Source: a virus | Direction: 5' to 3' (one strand) | Virus record (IMG/VR): IMGVR_UViG_3300048079_000016 | Coordinates: 1 to 44,523 of that record | DNA length: 44,523 nucleotides | Part shown: positions 1-7,832 of the stretch, piece by piece | Layout: every line of letters begins with the position of its first letter | How positions within the stretch are numbered: the stretch's first letter is position 1 | Notes under the pieces: model-generated | Told to the model about the DNA's origin: nothing | Databases searched by the model: none | Seen by the model: the letters and a program-made list of their open reading frames with translations, nothing else | Program-made: the position numbers and the translations under genes

Positions 1-175
1 GTGACGAGAGGCTCAAGGCGAGCGTGGAGATCGGCAGAGAGAGGGACGGAGCGTGAGCTACCGTTCTTCGTCCCATCGCCCCACAGGTGGACCCACTTGG
101 CTTCAAGCTGTGAGGGCTTGATCGACAGAAGCTCCGACACTCGCATCCCAGTGCGGATGGCGACGTAAGCGAGGG
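1..175. repeat. Terminal direct overlap, left copy
   Basis: Bases 1-175 match 44349-44523 with one difference (G at 128, T at 44476). The difference changes a Leu codon to Met in the integrase (ELLSIK versus ELMSIK). The overlap lies inside the integrase gene, so it more likely marks a circular or concatemeric assembly than a physical T7-type terminal repeat, though the mismatch is not expected of a simple k-mer overlap. Confidence 0.9.
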
Positions 176-743
176 TGTCGTAGGGAGCGGGCAGCTTGCG
201 GAGCAGCACAGTCTCTTCCTCATAGGTGATCCAGCGGATGCGCCCCTCGTCCTCGTCACGCCACTCCATCTCGGGGAGATCGTTCGTCTTGAGGCCCCTG
301 CGCTTGCAGAAGGTCATGAAGGTGCTGATCGCCGACAGGTAGCGGTTGACGGTGGCGTCCGAAGCCTCTCCGTCCTTGAGGGCCGTCACCACCTTGTCCA
401 CCGCGTTGGCGTCGAAGTCAGCGAGGGGCAGGCTCTCCCCAAGGATGTCCCTGATACGTGCGAGCTTTCGGAGACTGTTCGCTTCTGTGGACTGGCCGGA
501 CCAGAGAATACCCTGTGCGCTCTTCACCCCGTCTCCCAAGGTCAGGGCGCGGAACGTCTGCGTGGCCTTCACGGGCGCAACGTCAGGCAGTTGGTGAGCA
601 AGCCGGTGGGTAAGGTCCGCTTCCATGGCCTTCGCTTCAGGGAGGCTCCCAGCCCGCCCACGGAGCCTACGCCCCGCGAGCTGGACTTCGATGCGGTAGC
701 GCCCGGTCAGAGCGCCAGCCTTGCGGTCAGGATAGATAGCCAT
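1..743 (-). CDS. int: Tyrosine recombinase (phage integrase), N-terminal part, cut by the window start
   Basis: Site-specific recombinase expected to integrate and excise the phage. The ATG at 743 opens a frame that runs off the window at base 1 and continues at 44348 once the circle is closed, giving 368 aa in all. This part holds the N-terminal arm-binding-like region, the SAM-like core-binding domain (about residues 70-165, with ATVNRYLSAISTFMTFC) and the start of the catalytic domain with the GMRVSELL box, whose Arg201 is the first catalytic arginine. The MarR-like gene upstream ends one base before this start, so the two are probably co-transcribed. The gene is split only by the choice of linear ends. 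The family call is certain; the attachment site is discussed separately. Confidence 0.93.
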   Translation of the reverse strand, partial: MAIYPDRKAGALTGRYRIEVQLAGRRLRGRAGSLPEAKAMEADLTHRLAHQLPDVAPVKATQTFRALTLGDGVKSAQGILWSGQSTEANSLRKLARIRDILGESLPLADFDANAVDKVVTALKDGEASDATVNRYLSAISTFMTFCKRRGLKTNDLPEMEWRDEDEGRIRWITYEEETVLLRKLPAPYDTLAYVAIRTGMRVSELLSIKPSQLEAKWVHLWGDGTKNGSSRSVPLSADLHARLEPLV

Positions 744-744
744 G

Positions 745-1143
745 TCAGCGTGCCTTGTTGATGAGTTCGGCGATTAGCTGCTTACCCTTCAGGGATAGCG
801 AGTATTGGTTCTTGCGTAGCTCCGCAGGGTCGGCTTCCCGCACCACGATACCGTAGCCTTGCCCCCCTGCCCGCGTCTTGTCTGACAGATCGAGCAGGTA
901 GCGACTGGCGGAGGACTTCTTCATCTCTGCGATTTCCGCAAGCTCCCCAAGGCTCGACCCTTCGTTCAGGGAGACAACGAGGAACATGTGGACTTCAGCC
1001 ACCGGCATCGTAGGGCTTAGGTAGCGAAGCCGCTTGATGGCTTCGGCAAGCGAACGGATTGACCCACGGTTGCGGACCAGCGAGATGTCTTCAGACAAGG
1101 GACGCCCCATTGAAAGATAGGCGGTGGATACGGCTTGCAACAT
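745..1143 (-). CDS. MarR-like winged-helix regulator, candidate lysogeny regulator
   Basis: A 132-aa protein with the layout of a MarR-type winged helix. The middle (about residues 45-85, with VAEVHMFLVVSLNEGSSLGE, then IAEMKKSSASRYLLDL) reads as the helix-turn-helix. The segment near 95-120 (GIVVREADPAE, then NQYSLSLKGKQLI) reads as the wing and following helix. It starts at ATG 1143 with GGGAG about 8 bases upstream and ends one base before the integrase start, so the pair looks like a two-gene lysogeny operon. It is separated from the late genes by a terminator. A repressor or integration-control role is inferred from position; a general regulator cannot be excluded. Confidence 0.7.
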   Translation of the reverse strand: MLQAVSTAYLSMGRPLSEDISLVRNRGSIRSLAEAIKRLRYLSPTMPVAEVHMFLVVSLNEGSSLGELAEIAEMKKSSASRYLLDLSDKTRAGGQGYGIVVREADPAELRKNQYSLSLKGKQLIAELINKAR

Positions 1144-1239
1144 AGTGTCTCTCCCACAATATGACCTTGAACGTCCGCTTTTGCAGATAGTTCCCGATTG
1201 CGTTAGCAGAGTTTTGAAACATGTCCATAGCCTTAACAG

Positions 1240-1277
1240 AAAAACACAGATCGCCCCATCCCGTTAGGGGACGAGGC
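1240..1277 (-). terminator. Rho-independent terminator after the late operon
   Basis: On the minus strand GCCTCGTCCC and GGGATGGGGC form a 10-bp stem (with G-U pairs) around a short loop. The tail GATCTGTGTTTTT follows. It lies just past the 3TM holin gene and before the MarR-like gene, so it ends late transcription. The 14-base tail CGATCTGTGTTTTT recurs in the terminator near 27.5 kb. Confidence 0.7.
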
Positions 1278-1308
1278 GAACGTGTGCAATGCTACTGGTT
1301 TGTGACTG

Positions 1309-1722
1309 TCATTTCTTCCCGAACCCGAAGCGGTCCACGAGGGCGCGGATGCCGAACGAGGCTGCGATGGTGCAGAGGAAGGCGACCTTATACCAGTCGG
1401 GAGCGGTGGCGATGGCAGCGAAGCCGTTGGCGGCAGCGGTGCGGCCCCACTCGCCCATGAAGGCGATAATCATAGGGGCGGACAGGAGCAGGGTGAGATA
1501 CTCATCCTTCCACGAGCCGCTCATCTGGGACGCAGCGGTGCGGTCCCAATCGACTTCAGCGTCAGCGGACTTCTGGATGCGGGTGACTTCAGCTTCGGCT
1601 TGGGCGACCGCGATCTTGGTCTGACCCTCGATCTTGATGACCTTGAGGGCCTGACGCTTCTCAAGGAACCCAGCTCCGATGCCGAGGACGGATGTGATGA
1701 TGCTTAGGAGAGGGAAAGCCAT
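1309..1722 (-). CDS. Holin-like protein, GTA-type 3TM family
   Basis: A 137-aa membrane protein resembling the three-transmembrane holins of gene transfer agents and alphaproteobacterial phages. It has a short hydrophobic N-terminus (PLLSIITSVLGIGAGF), a charged coiled-coil region (about residues 20-60, IEGQTKIAVAQAEAEVTRIQ), the motif SWKDEYLTLLLSAPMIIAF, and a final hydrophobic segment around WYKVAFLCTIAASFGIRALV. It would form inner-membrane holes that let the endolysin out. The ATG overlaps the stop of the preceding small holin-like gene (TAATG), and it is the last gene before the late terminator. The endolysin itself is about 37 kb away in the replication block. Confidence 0.75.
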   Translation of the reverse strand: MAFPLLSIITSVLGIGAGFLEKRQALKVIKIEGQTKIAVAQAEAEVTRIQKSADAEVDWDRTAASQMSGSWKDEYLTLLLSAPMIIAFMGEWGRTAAANGFAAIATAPDWYKVAFLCTIAASFGIRALVDRFGFGKK

Positions 1723-1925
1723 TAGCCGGTGATCCTCTCGAAGAGCTGGGAGCCTACTATCCCGGTGAAGCCAGCGATGGCCGCACCCATGCCTAGCAGG
1801 CGGGACTTGGAGCCTTCTAGGATACGGATGCGGCCCTCGTGGTCGCTGGTGCTATCGAGCTTGGTTTCGATGCGGACCAGACGCTCGCGGACATCGCCGA
1901 GCAGCTCGTGGTAGGTTTCATTCAT
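1722..1925 (-). CDS. Small XhlA-like lysis-associated membrane protein
   Basis: A 67-aa protein with an N-terminal amphipathic coiled coil (ELLGDVRERLVRIETKLDST) followed by one hydrophobic segment (LLGMGAAIAGFTGIVGSQLF). This is the layout of XhlA/hemolysin-like accessory holins and T7-type class II holins. The start at 1925 is chosen because it avoids overlap with the tailspike gene and begins at the helical part; in-frame starts exist at 1970 and 1985. It overlaps the next holin gene by one base, so the two probably form the lysis cassette. Confidence 0.6.
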   Translation of the reverse strand: MNETYHELLGDVRERLVRIETKLDSTSDHEGRIRILEGSKSRLLGMGAAIAGFTGIVGSQLFERITG

Positions 1926-1956
1926 GTTGATGCTGTTCGGTTGGAGTGAAGGAGAG

Positions 1957-4557
1957 TTAGGCGAGGACATGGTGCGAAGGGGCAAGCCATTCAGTGATGT
2001 CGTTCACCGCCCCGGTGTCGTCTATGGTAGGCGAGGCGGAAGCGAACGGCGTCGCGGGCCACACCTGATCGGGATAGAGACCGTAGCGCCTCTCCCTTGC
2101 ACGGAAGTTGGACCACCGGGCGAGCGGTCCAGTTACGTCGATGTAGTCTCCTGCATCCGCGCCGCCTCCACTGATCGGGACGGTGATCGTAAGACCATCG
2201 CCTGACAGGGTGACGTTCCCATTGATCGTCTTGGCCCCTCCGACATCGGTGTAAACCAAGCCGTAGGTGTTGAAGCCTCCGGTGGTCAGGACGGCGTGAA
2301 CGGTGGGGATCATCGTGGCAACAATATCGACCGGAGCGTTGAGGGTCAGGACGATGTTGGCACCGGAGCGCACTGCGGTGTTGACCTGAACCGGATCGTT
2401 GTCACCAGCGAACAGAGCCTGCCCGATGATGTCTCCCATGTGTTCCCCTAGCTTGCGCTGGGCAAGGGCCGTCCAGTGGATGAAGCGTCCTTGGTGGGCG
2501 TAGACCGAGCAGAGCGTGCGGAAGCGGAACTTGCCATCTCGGTTGAGGCCGATGCGGCGCTGCTCATCGTCACGCCAGAAGACGGCAGCGGTGTTCGACC
2601 CGTTACCGAAGCCATCGAACGAGTAGCTCGCGCACTTGGTGATGAAGAGCGGCGACGGGGTGCATACATCGACAAGGTTGACGAGCTTGTCGCTGAACCA
2701 TGCCCGCATGGCGGCTTCCCGAGTGGCCGAGATGCCTGCCAAGCCTACGTCAGTCTCCGCCTGAAGGTCGGAAACGCAGATGAGGCGGAGCTTCTGCCCC
2801 CGCTGTCTTGCCCAAATGTTGGCCTGCCGGACCATCGCGTTGAGGGCGTCGAAGGGGTAGAGTATCTCGTTGATAGGGGCGTTGGTTAGGCTGTGCAGGT
2901 AGGTGCCTGCGGAAGCCTGTAGATTGGCGTGGCTGTACCCGCCAAGGGTGCATCCGAGGATCAGCAGGTGGTTGCGTCCCCCCCACTTCTTATACTGCCG
3001 CCAGATACCCGCTTCGATTGTCTCGGACCCCGACCCGCTCTGGTTCGGTCCTCCCCCCGCACCGTAGATACGGGTTGAGATAGCGAAGGGGCGGATAGCC
3101 TTTGGGTCGTTGAGGATCGAGTTGGCGTAGAGGCCGGGAGTGTTGGTCTGGGTGGGATTTATCCGCTTCCCGTCATAGGCTCCGATACCATCCCCACCGT
3201 CTCTTGCGGTGGTCTCCCCGTTCCAGTTGATTTCGTCTGGGCGGTTTAGGTCTCCGGTGGTCCCTCCGGGTGCGGCAGCGGTGCGAGACTGGTCACGGTG
3301 GACGATGAGGTCCACGGTGTCAGGCCACTCGACGCGAGGGGTGCCGTAGTGGTCAGCGAGGGCGTCAGTTACGGCGTTCTGCTTGAGGCAGCTATTGGCC
3401 TTCGTGACGACGAGCGCCTTGATCGTGATGGCTCCGGCTCCGAAATAGGCGCGGTCAGGAGCAAACGTCGCCGCAGAAACTTCTGCCGACAGCTCGATCC
3501 CGTTCCAGAACATCGAGAGCATCCCGTTGCAGGCGCTGACGCGGATGTGCTGGGGCTTACCGGGGCGGTAGGCGATGGCGTCGATCTTACGGATTGCAGC
3601 GGAGGCCTGCCCGGTGACTGGGTTGTAAACGAAGCCGGAAAGGCGACCCAGCGTATCCCCAGAGACTTCACAACGATTGTCGCCGGGGGTCGCGTTGACC
3701 GTTAGGCGAGCCATGCTGTTCGGGTTGTATTTAACGAAGTCGTTGTAAGGCGTTGGCCGTTTGATGTGGTAGCTGCGATTGAGATAGGAAGGATCGTCAA
3801 TTATCATCCCAAGCACGGTGTCACTTAGCGGCTGTCCGTAACCTTCGGTGTTGTTGAAGATGGCCGCGTCCGAACTGACATAGACCACATCGTTTACAGC
3901 GTGGGAGCCTACCGCTGCGTTCATCGCGGCCACAGTCGCATAGGTGGCGACGATGGTAGGCTGGATGAACACAAGGTCGATGGTGAAGTTGAGGAGGTCA
4001 GGTAGGAGAGCGCCGATTGCCGACGAGAGGCCGTTGCCCCCTACGAAGATACCGTTGGCGGTATCAATAGCTGGGTCGGCATTGCCGAACACCGGAGCGC
4101 CCGCGCTGAACACAGGACCCACGGCGGGGGTGATGGTGTCGATATTGGGGGCAGCACCGCGATAGGTGCGGGCGTCTTCGGAAGTCAGCATGATTGCGAC
4201 TTCATCTTCACCGCCTGCGGCACCTTGGATTTTCGCCTTCAGGAGAGACATCCCGGCAGAAGGACCAACAGGACCCTGTGCGCCGGTAGTTCCCTGCGGC
4301 CCGGTGAGGCCGAGAGGGCCAGTGGCTCCGGTTGCTCCGGTTACGCCGATAGGACCTTGAGGACCTGCGGCACCCTGCGGACCCTGCGTGCCTGTGGCTC
4401 CGTTGGGGCCGGTGGGGCCTGCGATACCTTGCGAGCCTTGCGGGCCTGCGGGGCCGGAAGGACCTATGGGGCCTGCGGGGCCTACGATCTCAAGGACTAG
4501 AGGGTCTGAACTGGAAACGGCGTGGAATGAAGTGGGGTAAGTGGGGGTGTCAGTCAT
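1957..4557 (-). CDS. Collagen-like tailspike with SGNH-hydrolase-like domain
   Basis: An 866-aa receptor-binding candidate. Residues about 25-100 are Gly-X-Y repeats of collagen type ([16 protein letters not shown] and onward), expected to form a trimeric stalk. Residues about 120-400 look like a beta-rich lectin-type region. Residues about 413-715 resemble an SGNH/GDSL esterase: an N-terminal block [15 protein letters not shown] in the position of the family GQSN box, a central [16 protein letters not shown] block, and a late [17 protein letters not shown] whose His could be the catalytic one. A beta-rich tail of about 130 residues closes it. It may deacetylate surface polysaccharide. Catalytic assignment is by eye and tentative; the tail role is well supported by repeats and position. 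Confidence 0.75.
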   Translation of the reverse strand: MTDTPTYPTSFHAVSSSDPLVLEIVGPAGPIGPSGPAGPQGSQGIAGPTGPNGATGTQGPQGAAGPQGPIGVTGATGATGPLGLTGPQGTTGAQGPVGPSAGMSLLKAKIQGAAGGEDEVAIMLTSEDARTYRGAAPNIDTITPAVGPVFSAGAPVFGNADPAIDTANGIFVGGNGLSSAIGALLPDLLNFTIDLVFIQPTIVATYATVAAMNAAVGSHAVNDVVYVSSDAAIFNNTEGYGQPLSDTVLGMIIDDPSYLNRSYHIKRPTPYNDFVKYNPNSMARLTVNATPGDNRCEVSGDTLGRLSGFVYNPVTGQASAAIRKIDAIAYRPGKPQHIRVSACNGMLSMFWNGIELSAEVSAATFAPDRAYFGAGAITIKALVVTKANSCLKQNAVTDALADHYGTPRVEWPDTVDLIVHRDQSRTAAAPGGTTGDLNRPDEINWNGETTARDGGDGIGAYDGKRINPTQTNTPGLYANSILNDPKAIRPFAISTRIYGAGGGPNQSGSGSETIEAGIWRQYKKWGGRNHLLILGCTLGGYSHANLQASAGTYLHSLTNAPINEILYPFDALNAMVRQANIWARQRGQKLRLICVSDLQAETDVGLAGISATREAAMRAWFSDKLVNLVDVCTPSPLFITKCASYSFDGFGNGSNTAAVFWRDDEQRRIGLNRDGKFRFRTLCSVYAHQGRFIHWTALAQRKLGEHMGDIIGQALFAGDNDPVQVNTAVRSGANIVLTLNAPVDIVATMIPTVHAVLTTGGFNTYGLVYTDVGGAKTINGNVTLSGDGLTITVPISGGGADAGDYIDVTGPLARWSNFRARERRYGLYPDQVWPATPFASASPTIDDTGAVNDITEWLAPSHHVLA

Positions 4558-4561
4558 CTCT

Positions 4562-5164
4562 TCAGTCGGGGTAAGTGTAGGCGGGAGCGATGCTCATGGG
4601 ACCGGAGAAGTCCTCCTGCTGCTGCTGGTCACGAAGCTCCGCAACGGCGGTGGCGAAACGGTCAGCGAAGCGCGAGAGGCGTTCGTCTTCGTAGTGGTCG
4701 GCGGCGTATTCTGCGGCCCCGTAGATCAGGGCATCGGCAGCGCAGAGGGACCACTGGTTCGTGTCCTCGTCTGCGTGGAGCTGGGCTTCACATCCGTAGT
4801 AGCGGAAGTAGAGCGTGTCGGTCGTCAGGGGGTATGGCCGCATCCGAAGATCGTGGCCGGTCTGGACGAACACTGTGGGGATGCCAGAGATGGCACCAAT
4901 GCGGATGTAGCGGCTCATGTCCACCCGCTCCATCTCACCGTTGTCCGTGAACAGCTCGATCAGTTCGAGATAGTCGATAGGGACACGGAAGACGCCATCG
5001 GCGCGGTCGCACTCGAAGGTTACGAAGCGCTGCATGAAGCTCGTGCGGAGTAGGCGTTCGAGACGGATTTGGGACAGCTTGATGAAAGTAGCCGCCAACT
5101 CGTCGGTCATATCGCTTCGGTTGATGAGACCCCGAAGCTGGTCCTTAATGGCGGCGTAGTTCAC
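4562..5164 (-). CDS. Head-tail adaptor protein
   Basis: A 200-aa protein starting at GTG 5164, placed after the capsid gene. The sequence (helical N-terminus [20 protein letters not shown], then [13 protein letters not shown], a beta-rich middle with [19 protein letters not shown], then a helical C-terminus [20 protein letters not shown]) is typical of connector/adaptor proteins of SU10- and P22-like podoviruses that dock below the portal. It ends four bases before the tailspike gene. No enzymatic motif is visible. Confidence 0.68.
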   Translation of the reverse strand: MNYAAIKDQLRGLINRSDMTDELAATFIKLSQIRLERLLRTSFMQRFVTFECDRADGVFRVPIDYLELIELFTDNGEMERVDMSRYIRIGAISGIPTVFVQTGHDLRMRPYPLTTDTLYFRYYGCEAQLHADEDTNQWSLCAADALIYGAAEYAADHYEDERLSRFADRFATAVAELRDQQQQEDFSGPMSIAPAYTYPD

Positions 5165-5168
5165 TTGG

Positions 5169-5492
5169 TCAGATGGCCTTACTCGTGGCCTTCAGATGCT
5201 CCATGCTCTCGCTCTGTAGGCGGCGCATGATCTCTGGGATGGTCACGTTCTTGTCGTAGATGTTGAAGCCTTCGGTGATCCACTTCTCGACGATTGCGAC
5301 AGGGATGCTGGCAACGTGATGTAGATCGCCCATGGGAGCGTTGTTCGAGGCGAGGCGCTTGTCGCGGAGGCGGTCGAGGAACGAGGAAGGGACATCCTGC
5401 GTGATCCTACGGAGCAGGGTCTTGTCGTCGCTGCGGTCGAATTGCAGGCGCGTCGTGGCATCGAGAAGCTCGATACCTTTGGGAGTGTTCAT
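5169..5492 (-). CDS. Hypothetical protein between capsid and adaptor
   Basis: A 107-aa mostly helical charged protein (KTLLRRITQDVPSSFLDRLR; IPEIMRRLQSESMEHLKATS). The ATG at 5492 lies 67 bases after the capsid stop, and the stop is four bases before the adaptor start. I do not recognise the family. Position suggests a minor virion or assembly protein. No membrane segment or metal-binding motif is seen. Confidence 0.75.
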   Translation of the reverse strand: MNTPKGIELLDATTRLQFDRSDDKTLLRRITQDVPSSFLDRLRDKRLASNNAPMGDLHHVASIPVAIVEKWITEGFNIYDKNVTIPEIMRRLQSESMEHLKATSKAI

Positions 5493-5515
5493 TGTGTCTG
5501 CTGTGAGAGCCGTGG

Positions 5516-5549
5516 TGGCCCCACGCTCCGGTTAGGGAACGCAGGGCCA
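5516..5549 (-). terminator. Strong hairpin just after the capsid gene, no U-tract
   Basis: TGGCCCTGCG and CGTGGGGCCA pair over 10 bp (two G-U) around a 14-base loop on the minus strand, directly downstream of the capsid stop at 5560. There is no T-run, so it may be a partial terminator, a processing site or an mRNA-stabilising 3' end. T7 also has its main terminator after the capsid gene. Confidence 0.4.
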
Positions 5550-5559
5550 GCCAGCGGGA

Positions 5560-6444
5560 TTAGAGGATGTTTTCGATCAGCGGCGAGCTGCGGAAGTTGC
5601 TGTTCTTCAGGCTATACTCCCCGACCATCATCACTCGGTTGGCATCGCCCACCTTGGCGAGCGGCTGACGGCTCCACGGACGCAGAGTTACCTTCTTCCA
5701 CGCCTCCGGGTCGAACAGCCATGCGACGGTCGCAAGCTGCCAGCGGTTGAGGATGACCTTCAGCTCACCGAACGGCGAGACATACAGGTCGATGACATTG
5801 ACGAGCTTCTTGCTGTCGTTAGGCAGCTCGCGGGTGCGACCAGCAGCGGCAGCGAAGCCAGCGACGATCAGGCTGTCCGAGGGCTTAATCATCAGGAAGC
5901 TGGGGTCAGCGCCTTCGGTGAAGCCCTTCTGCGCAGCCGAGAGGACCATCGCTTCGGTCAGGGCCGCAGCGGCACCCGCGACCTTCACGCTGGCGTCAAC
6001 CATCTGGTTCGCGGAGGCCATCTTACGGGCAACGCCGGAAGTCGAGAAGACCTTCGCCTGCGATACGCCGATCATGGCGACTTCGAGATCGCGCTTCAGC
6101 TCGGCACCGGCCTTGACGGTCTGGTGGGCGGTTTCCTTGGCGCGGCCATACTGATCGACGACATCTTCGGTCTCGGAAATCTTGAAGGTCTTCTCCAAAA
6201 TCTGCGTCACGTTGTCCCGGTCGGTCGGGGGCGTCAGGGTGGCGTCGGTGGCGTCGAAGCCTTCGACCTGTGCGTTCACACGCGGGGCGGCGAGCGCATC
6301 TTCGAGCCAGTTGAACTTGCGGTTCTTGGTCGTGTCGGTGCCGATCAGCGACTGGAACGGGGTCTTGGTGGGCGACAGGTCGGTGATGATCTCGGAGACA
6401 TCTTCCTTGATACCAACGGTGTCGTAGGTGGTGTAGGTAGGCAT
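5560..6444 (-). CDS. Major capsid protein, SU10/DUF5309-like
   Basis: A 294-aa HK97-fold capsid candidate. The start MPTYTTYDTVGIKEDVSEII, the segment TPFQSLIG, then NRKFNWLEDALAAP, VEGFDATDATLTPP, QILEKTFKISETEDVVDQYG and AELKRDLEVAMIG match the pattern I associate with the SU10-type capsid family rather than T7 gp10. The C-terminal half has the usual beta-rich pattern (NVIDLYVSPFGELKVILN; WLFDPEAWKKVTLRPW). It follows the acidic scaffold gene by 47 bases, the expected order. Confidence in the role is high from order and sequence. Confidence 0.88.
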   Translation of the reverse strand: MPTYTTYDTVGIKEDVSEIITDLSPTKTPFQSLIGTDTTKNRKFNWLEDALAAPRVNAQVEGFDATDATLTPPTDRDNVTQILEKTFKISETEDVVDQYGRAKETAHQTVKAGAELKRDLEVAMIGVSQAKVFSTSGVARKMASANQMVDASVKVAGAAAALTEAMVLSAAQKGFTEGADPSFLMIKPSDSLIVAGFAAAAGRTRELPNDSKKLVNVIDLYVSPFGELKVILNRWQLATVAWLFDPEAWKKVTLRPWSRQPLAKVGDANRVMMVGEYSLKNSNFRSSPLIENIL

Positions 6445-6491
6445 GGTGCTATTTCAGCTTTGTGTATGGGAATTGAGGGTAAGGGCGGGGA

Positions 6492-7523
6492 TTAGTCGTC
6501 GCCGTCCGACTGCCATCCAGCCATCAGTGCGGCCATCGCATCATCGCGGGAGCCGGTGGACTTTGCGCGAGCCTTTGCGGCTGCGGCGGGGTCCATGGTT
6601 CCGAGAGTATCGGAGCGATTGCGACCGGGCTTGACCACACGCTTAGGTGCGGCCTTCGCCTTGGCCTTCTTGGTGAGGGCGTTGGACTTCAGGTTCTGGT
6701 AGCGCATCGCCATGTGGATGAGCTTGATGGCTGCGGGGTCCACGAGGCCGTTGACCACTTCCGCGTCCATACCGTTCGTGACGGCGAAGGAGCGAACCTT
6801 GTCATAGACTTCGCGGTTCCATCCGGGGATGTCGCGGGTGAGAACGGTGATGGCTTCGCGGGCTGCTTCAGCCGTCTGTCCCTGTCTCGTTTCAGCGAGC
6901 GTGTTGAGGACATCATCGGCTTCGGCCTTGAGGAAGTTGACTTCCGTGTAGGCATCGCGGGCTTCGTCTCGGAGAGCCGAGAACTCGTCAGGGGAGAGGC
7001 GCGTCTGGGCAACCATCCAGTCGATCTTCTCGAAGGGGGCGAAGCGGGCTTCGGCCTTCGTGAGCAGACGCTGGCTGGCGATCATGTAGCGCTCGCCGTC
7101 GAGTTCGGCAGTCTTCTTCGCGGTGGCGACTTCTTGCGACTTGCGAGTAAGTGACGCTTCCTGTCCGAACAGTCGCTTCAGTTCCTTGACGGTTACAGAC
7201 TTCGTTTCGCCGTCAACGGTGATCTCAACGCGGTGGCCGTCCGTAGCTACGGGGGCCTTCGCCTTGTCATCTTCGTCTTCGTCTTCGTCGGTCTGGTCCG
7301 CGTCGGCGTCTGCGCTTTCGTCAGTGTCGTCTTCGCTTAGGTCTTCGTCTTCCGATAGGTCGAGGCTAGTCGCGTCCTCGTCCTCGTCTTCGAGGTCATC
7401 GGTAGGTTTACCCTTATCAGTGGTGGATGGCTTTGCAGCGTCCACCCATCCTCTAAGAAGTGCTTCAGTGGCCTCGTCATTAGTGAGAGAGCCAGTTTCA
7501 TTGACGCCCGTAGGGGTAGTCAT
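6492..7523 (-). CDS. Capsid assembly scaffold protein
   Basis: A 343-aa protein with a very acidic region (residues about 40-90, long Asp/Glu runs), a beta segment (VEITVDGETKSVTVKELKRL), a long helical charged centre (FLKAEADDVLNTLAETRQGQ) and a basic C-terminus (KKAKAKAAPKRVVKPGRNRS). This is the usual composition of podovirus scaffolding proteins that bind the capsid shell through a basic tail. It sits directly before the capsid gene in transcription order and overlaps the preceding small gene by four bases (ATGA). Confidence 0.82.
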   Translation of the reverse strand: MTTPTGVNETGSLTNDEATEALLRGWVDAAKPSTTDKGKPTDDLEDEDEDATSLDLSEDEDLSEDDTDESADADADQTDEDEDEDDKAKAPVATDGHRVEITVDGETKSVTVKELKRLFGQEASLTRKSQEVATAKKTAELDGERYMIASQRLLTKAEARFAPFEKIDWMVAQTRLSPDEFSALRDEARDAYTEVNFLKAEADDVLNTLAETRQGQTAEAAREAITVLTRDIPGWNREVYDKVRSFAVTNGMDAEVVNGLVDPAAIKLIHMAMRYQNLKSNALTKKAKAKAAPKRVVKPGRNRSDTLGTMDPAAAAKARAKSTGSRDDAMAALMAGWQSDGDD

Positions 7524-7828
7524 CGGTCAGTGTTACCTTGAATATAGATGGGGCCTTCGAGATCGTCTTGATCTTCTAGGTCGGCGTCGATTGCGGCGAC
7601 TGCGGCTTCCTTTGTCTGGATGCGGCTGGTCAGCTCGGCTTCGATAGCCTGTAGGCCCTGATAGAGATTGTATGCGTCTTCGCGCTTGCTCGCTTCCGAG
7701 GGCTTCGTTTCCGTGAAGGTAGCGAAGCACTCAATGCCGAGGGACTTGATGACGGACTGGAATGTAGGGTCCGAAAGGAGGCTGGCCGCAGCCAACCCCC
7801 TCTCGATTGTATCGTCGTAGTTTTGCAA
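7520..7828 (-). CDS. Hypothetical protein between portal and scaffold (TTG start)
   Basis: A 102-aa protein, helical and acidic toward the C-terminus (YNLYQGLQAIEAELTSRIQT; AIDADLEDQDDLEG). The open frame extends upstream to 8035, but that part lies inside the portal gene and is Arg/Pro-rich shadow sequence. The TTG at 7828, five bases past the portal stop, is the only sensible start and begins MQNYDDTIERGLAAAS. The stop overlaps the scaffold start by four bases. The position suggests an accessory head-assembly protein; the family is not recognised. Confidence 0.65.
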   Translation of the reverse strand: MQNYDDTIERGLAAASLLSDPTFQSVIKSLGIECFATFTETKPSEASKREDAYNLYQGLQAIEAELTSRIQTKEAAVAAIDADLEDQDDLEGPIYIQGNTDR

Positions 7829-7832
7829 AGGA

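Noticed and set aside
1221-1460. Plus-strand ORFs over the late terminator and holin gene
   Set aside because: They cross the terminator hairpin and lie opposite the 3TM holin; very Arg-rich.
3298-3705. Long plus-strand ORFs opposite the tailspike, capsid, scaffold, portal and polymerase genes (for example 42102-43886)
   Set aside because: They are antisense shadows of well-identified minus-strand genes, favoured by high GC at third positions.
4262-4490. Repetitive DNA near 4.3-4.5 kb and 18.9-19.2 kb as tandem-repeat loci
   Set aside because: The repetition is the DNA image of Gly-X-Y collagen codons within open reading frames.
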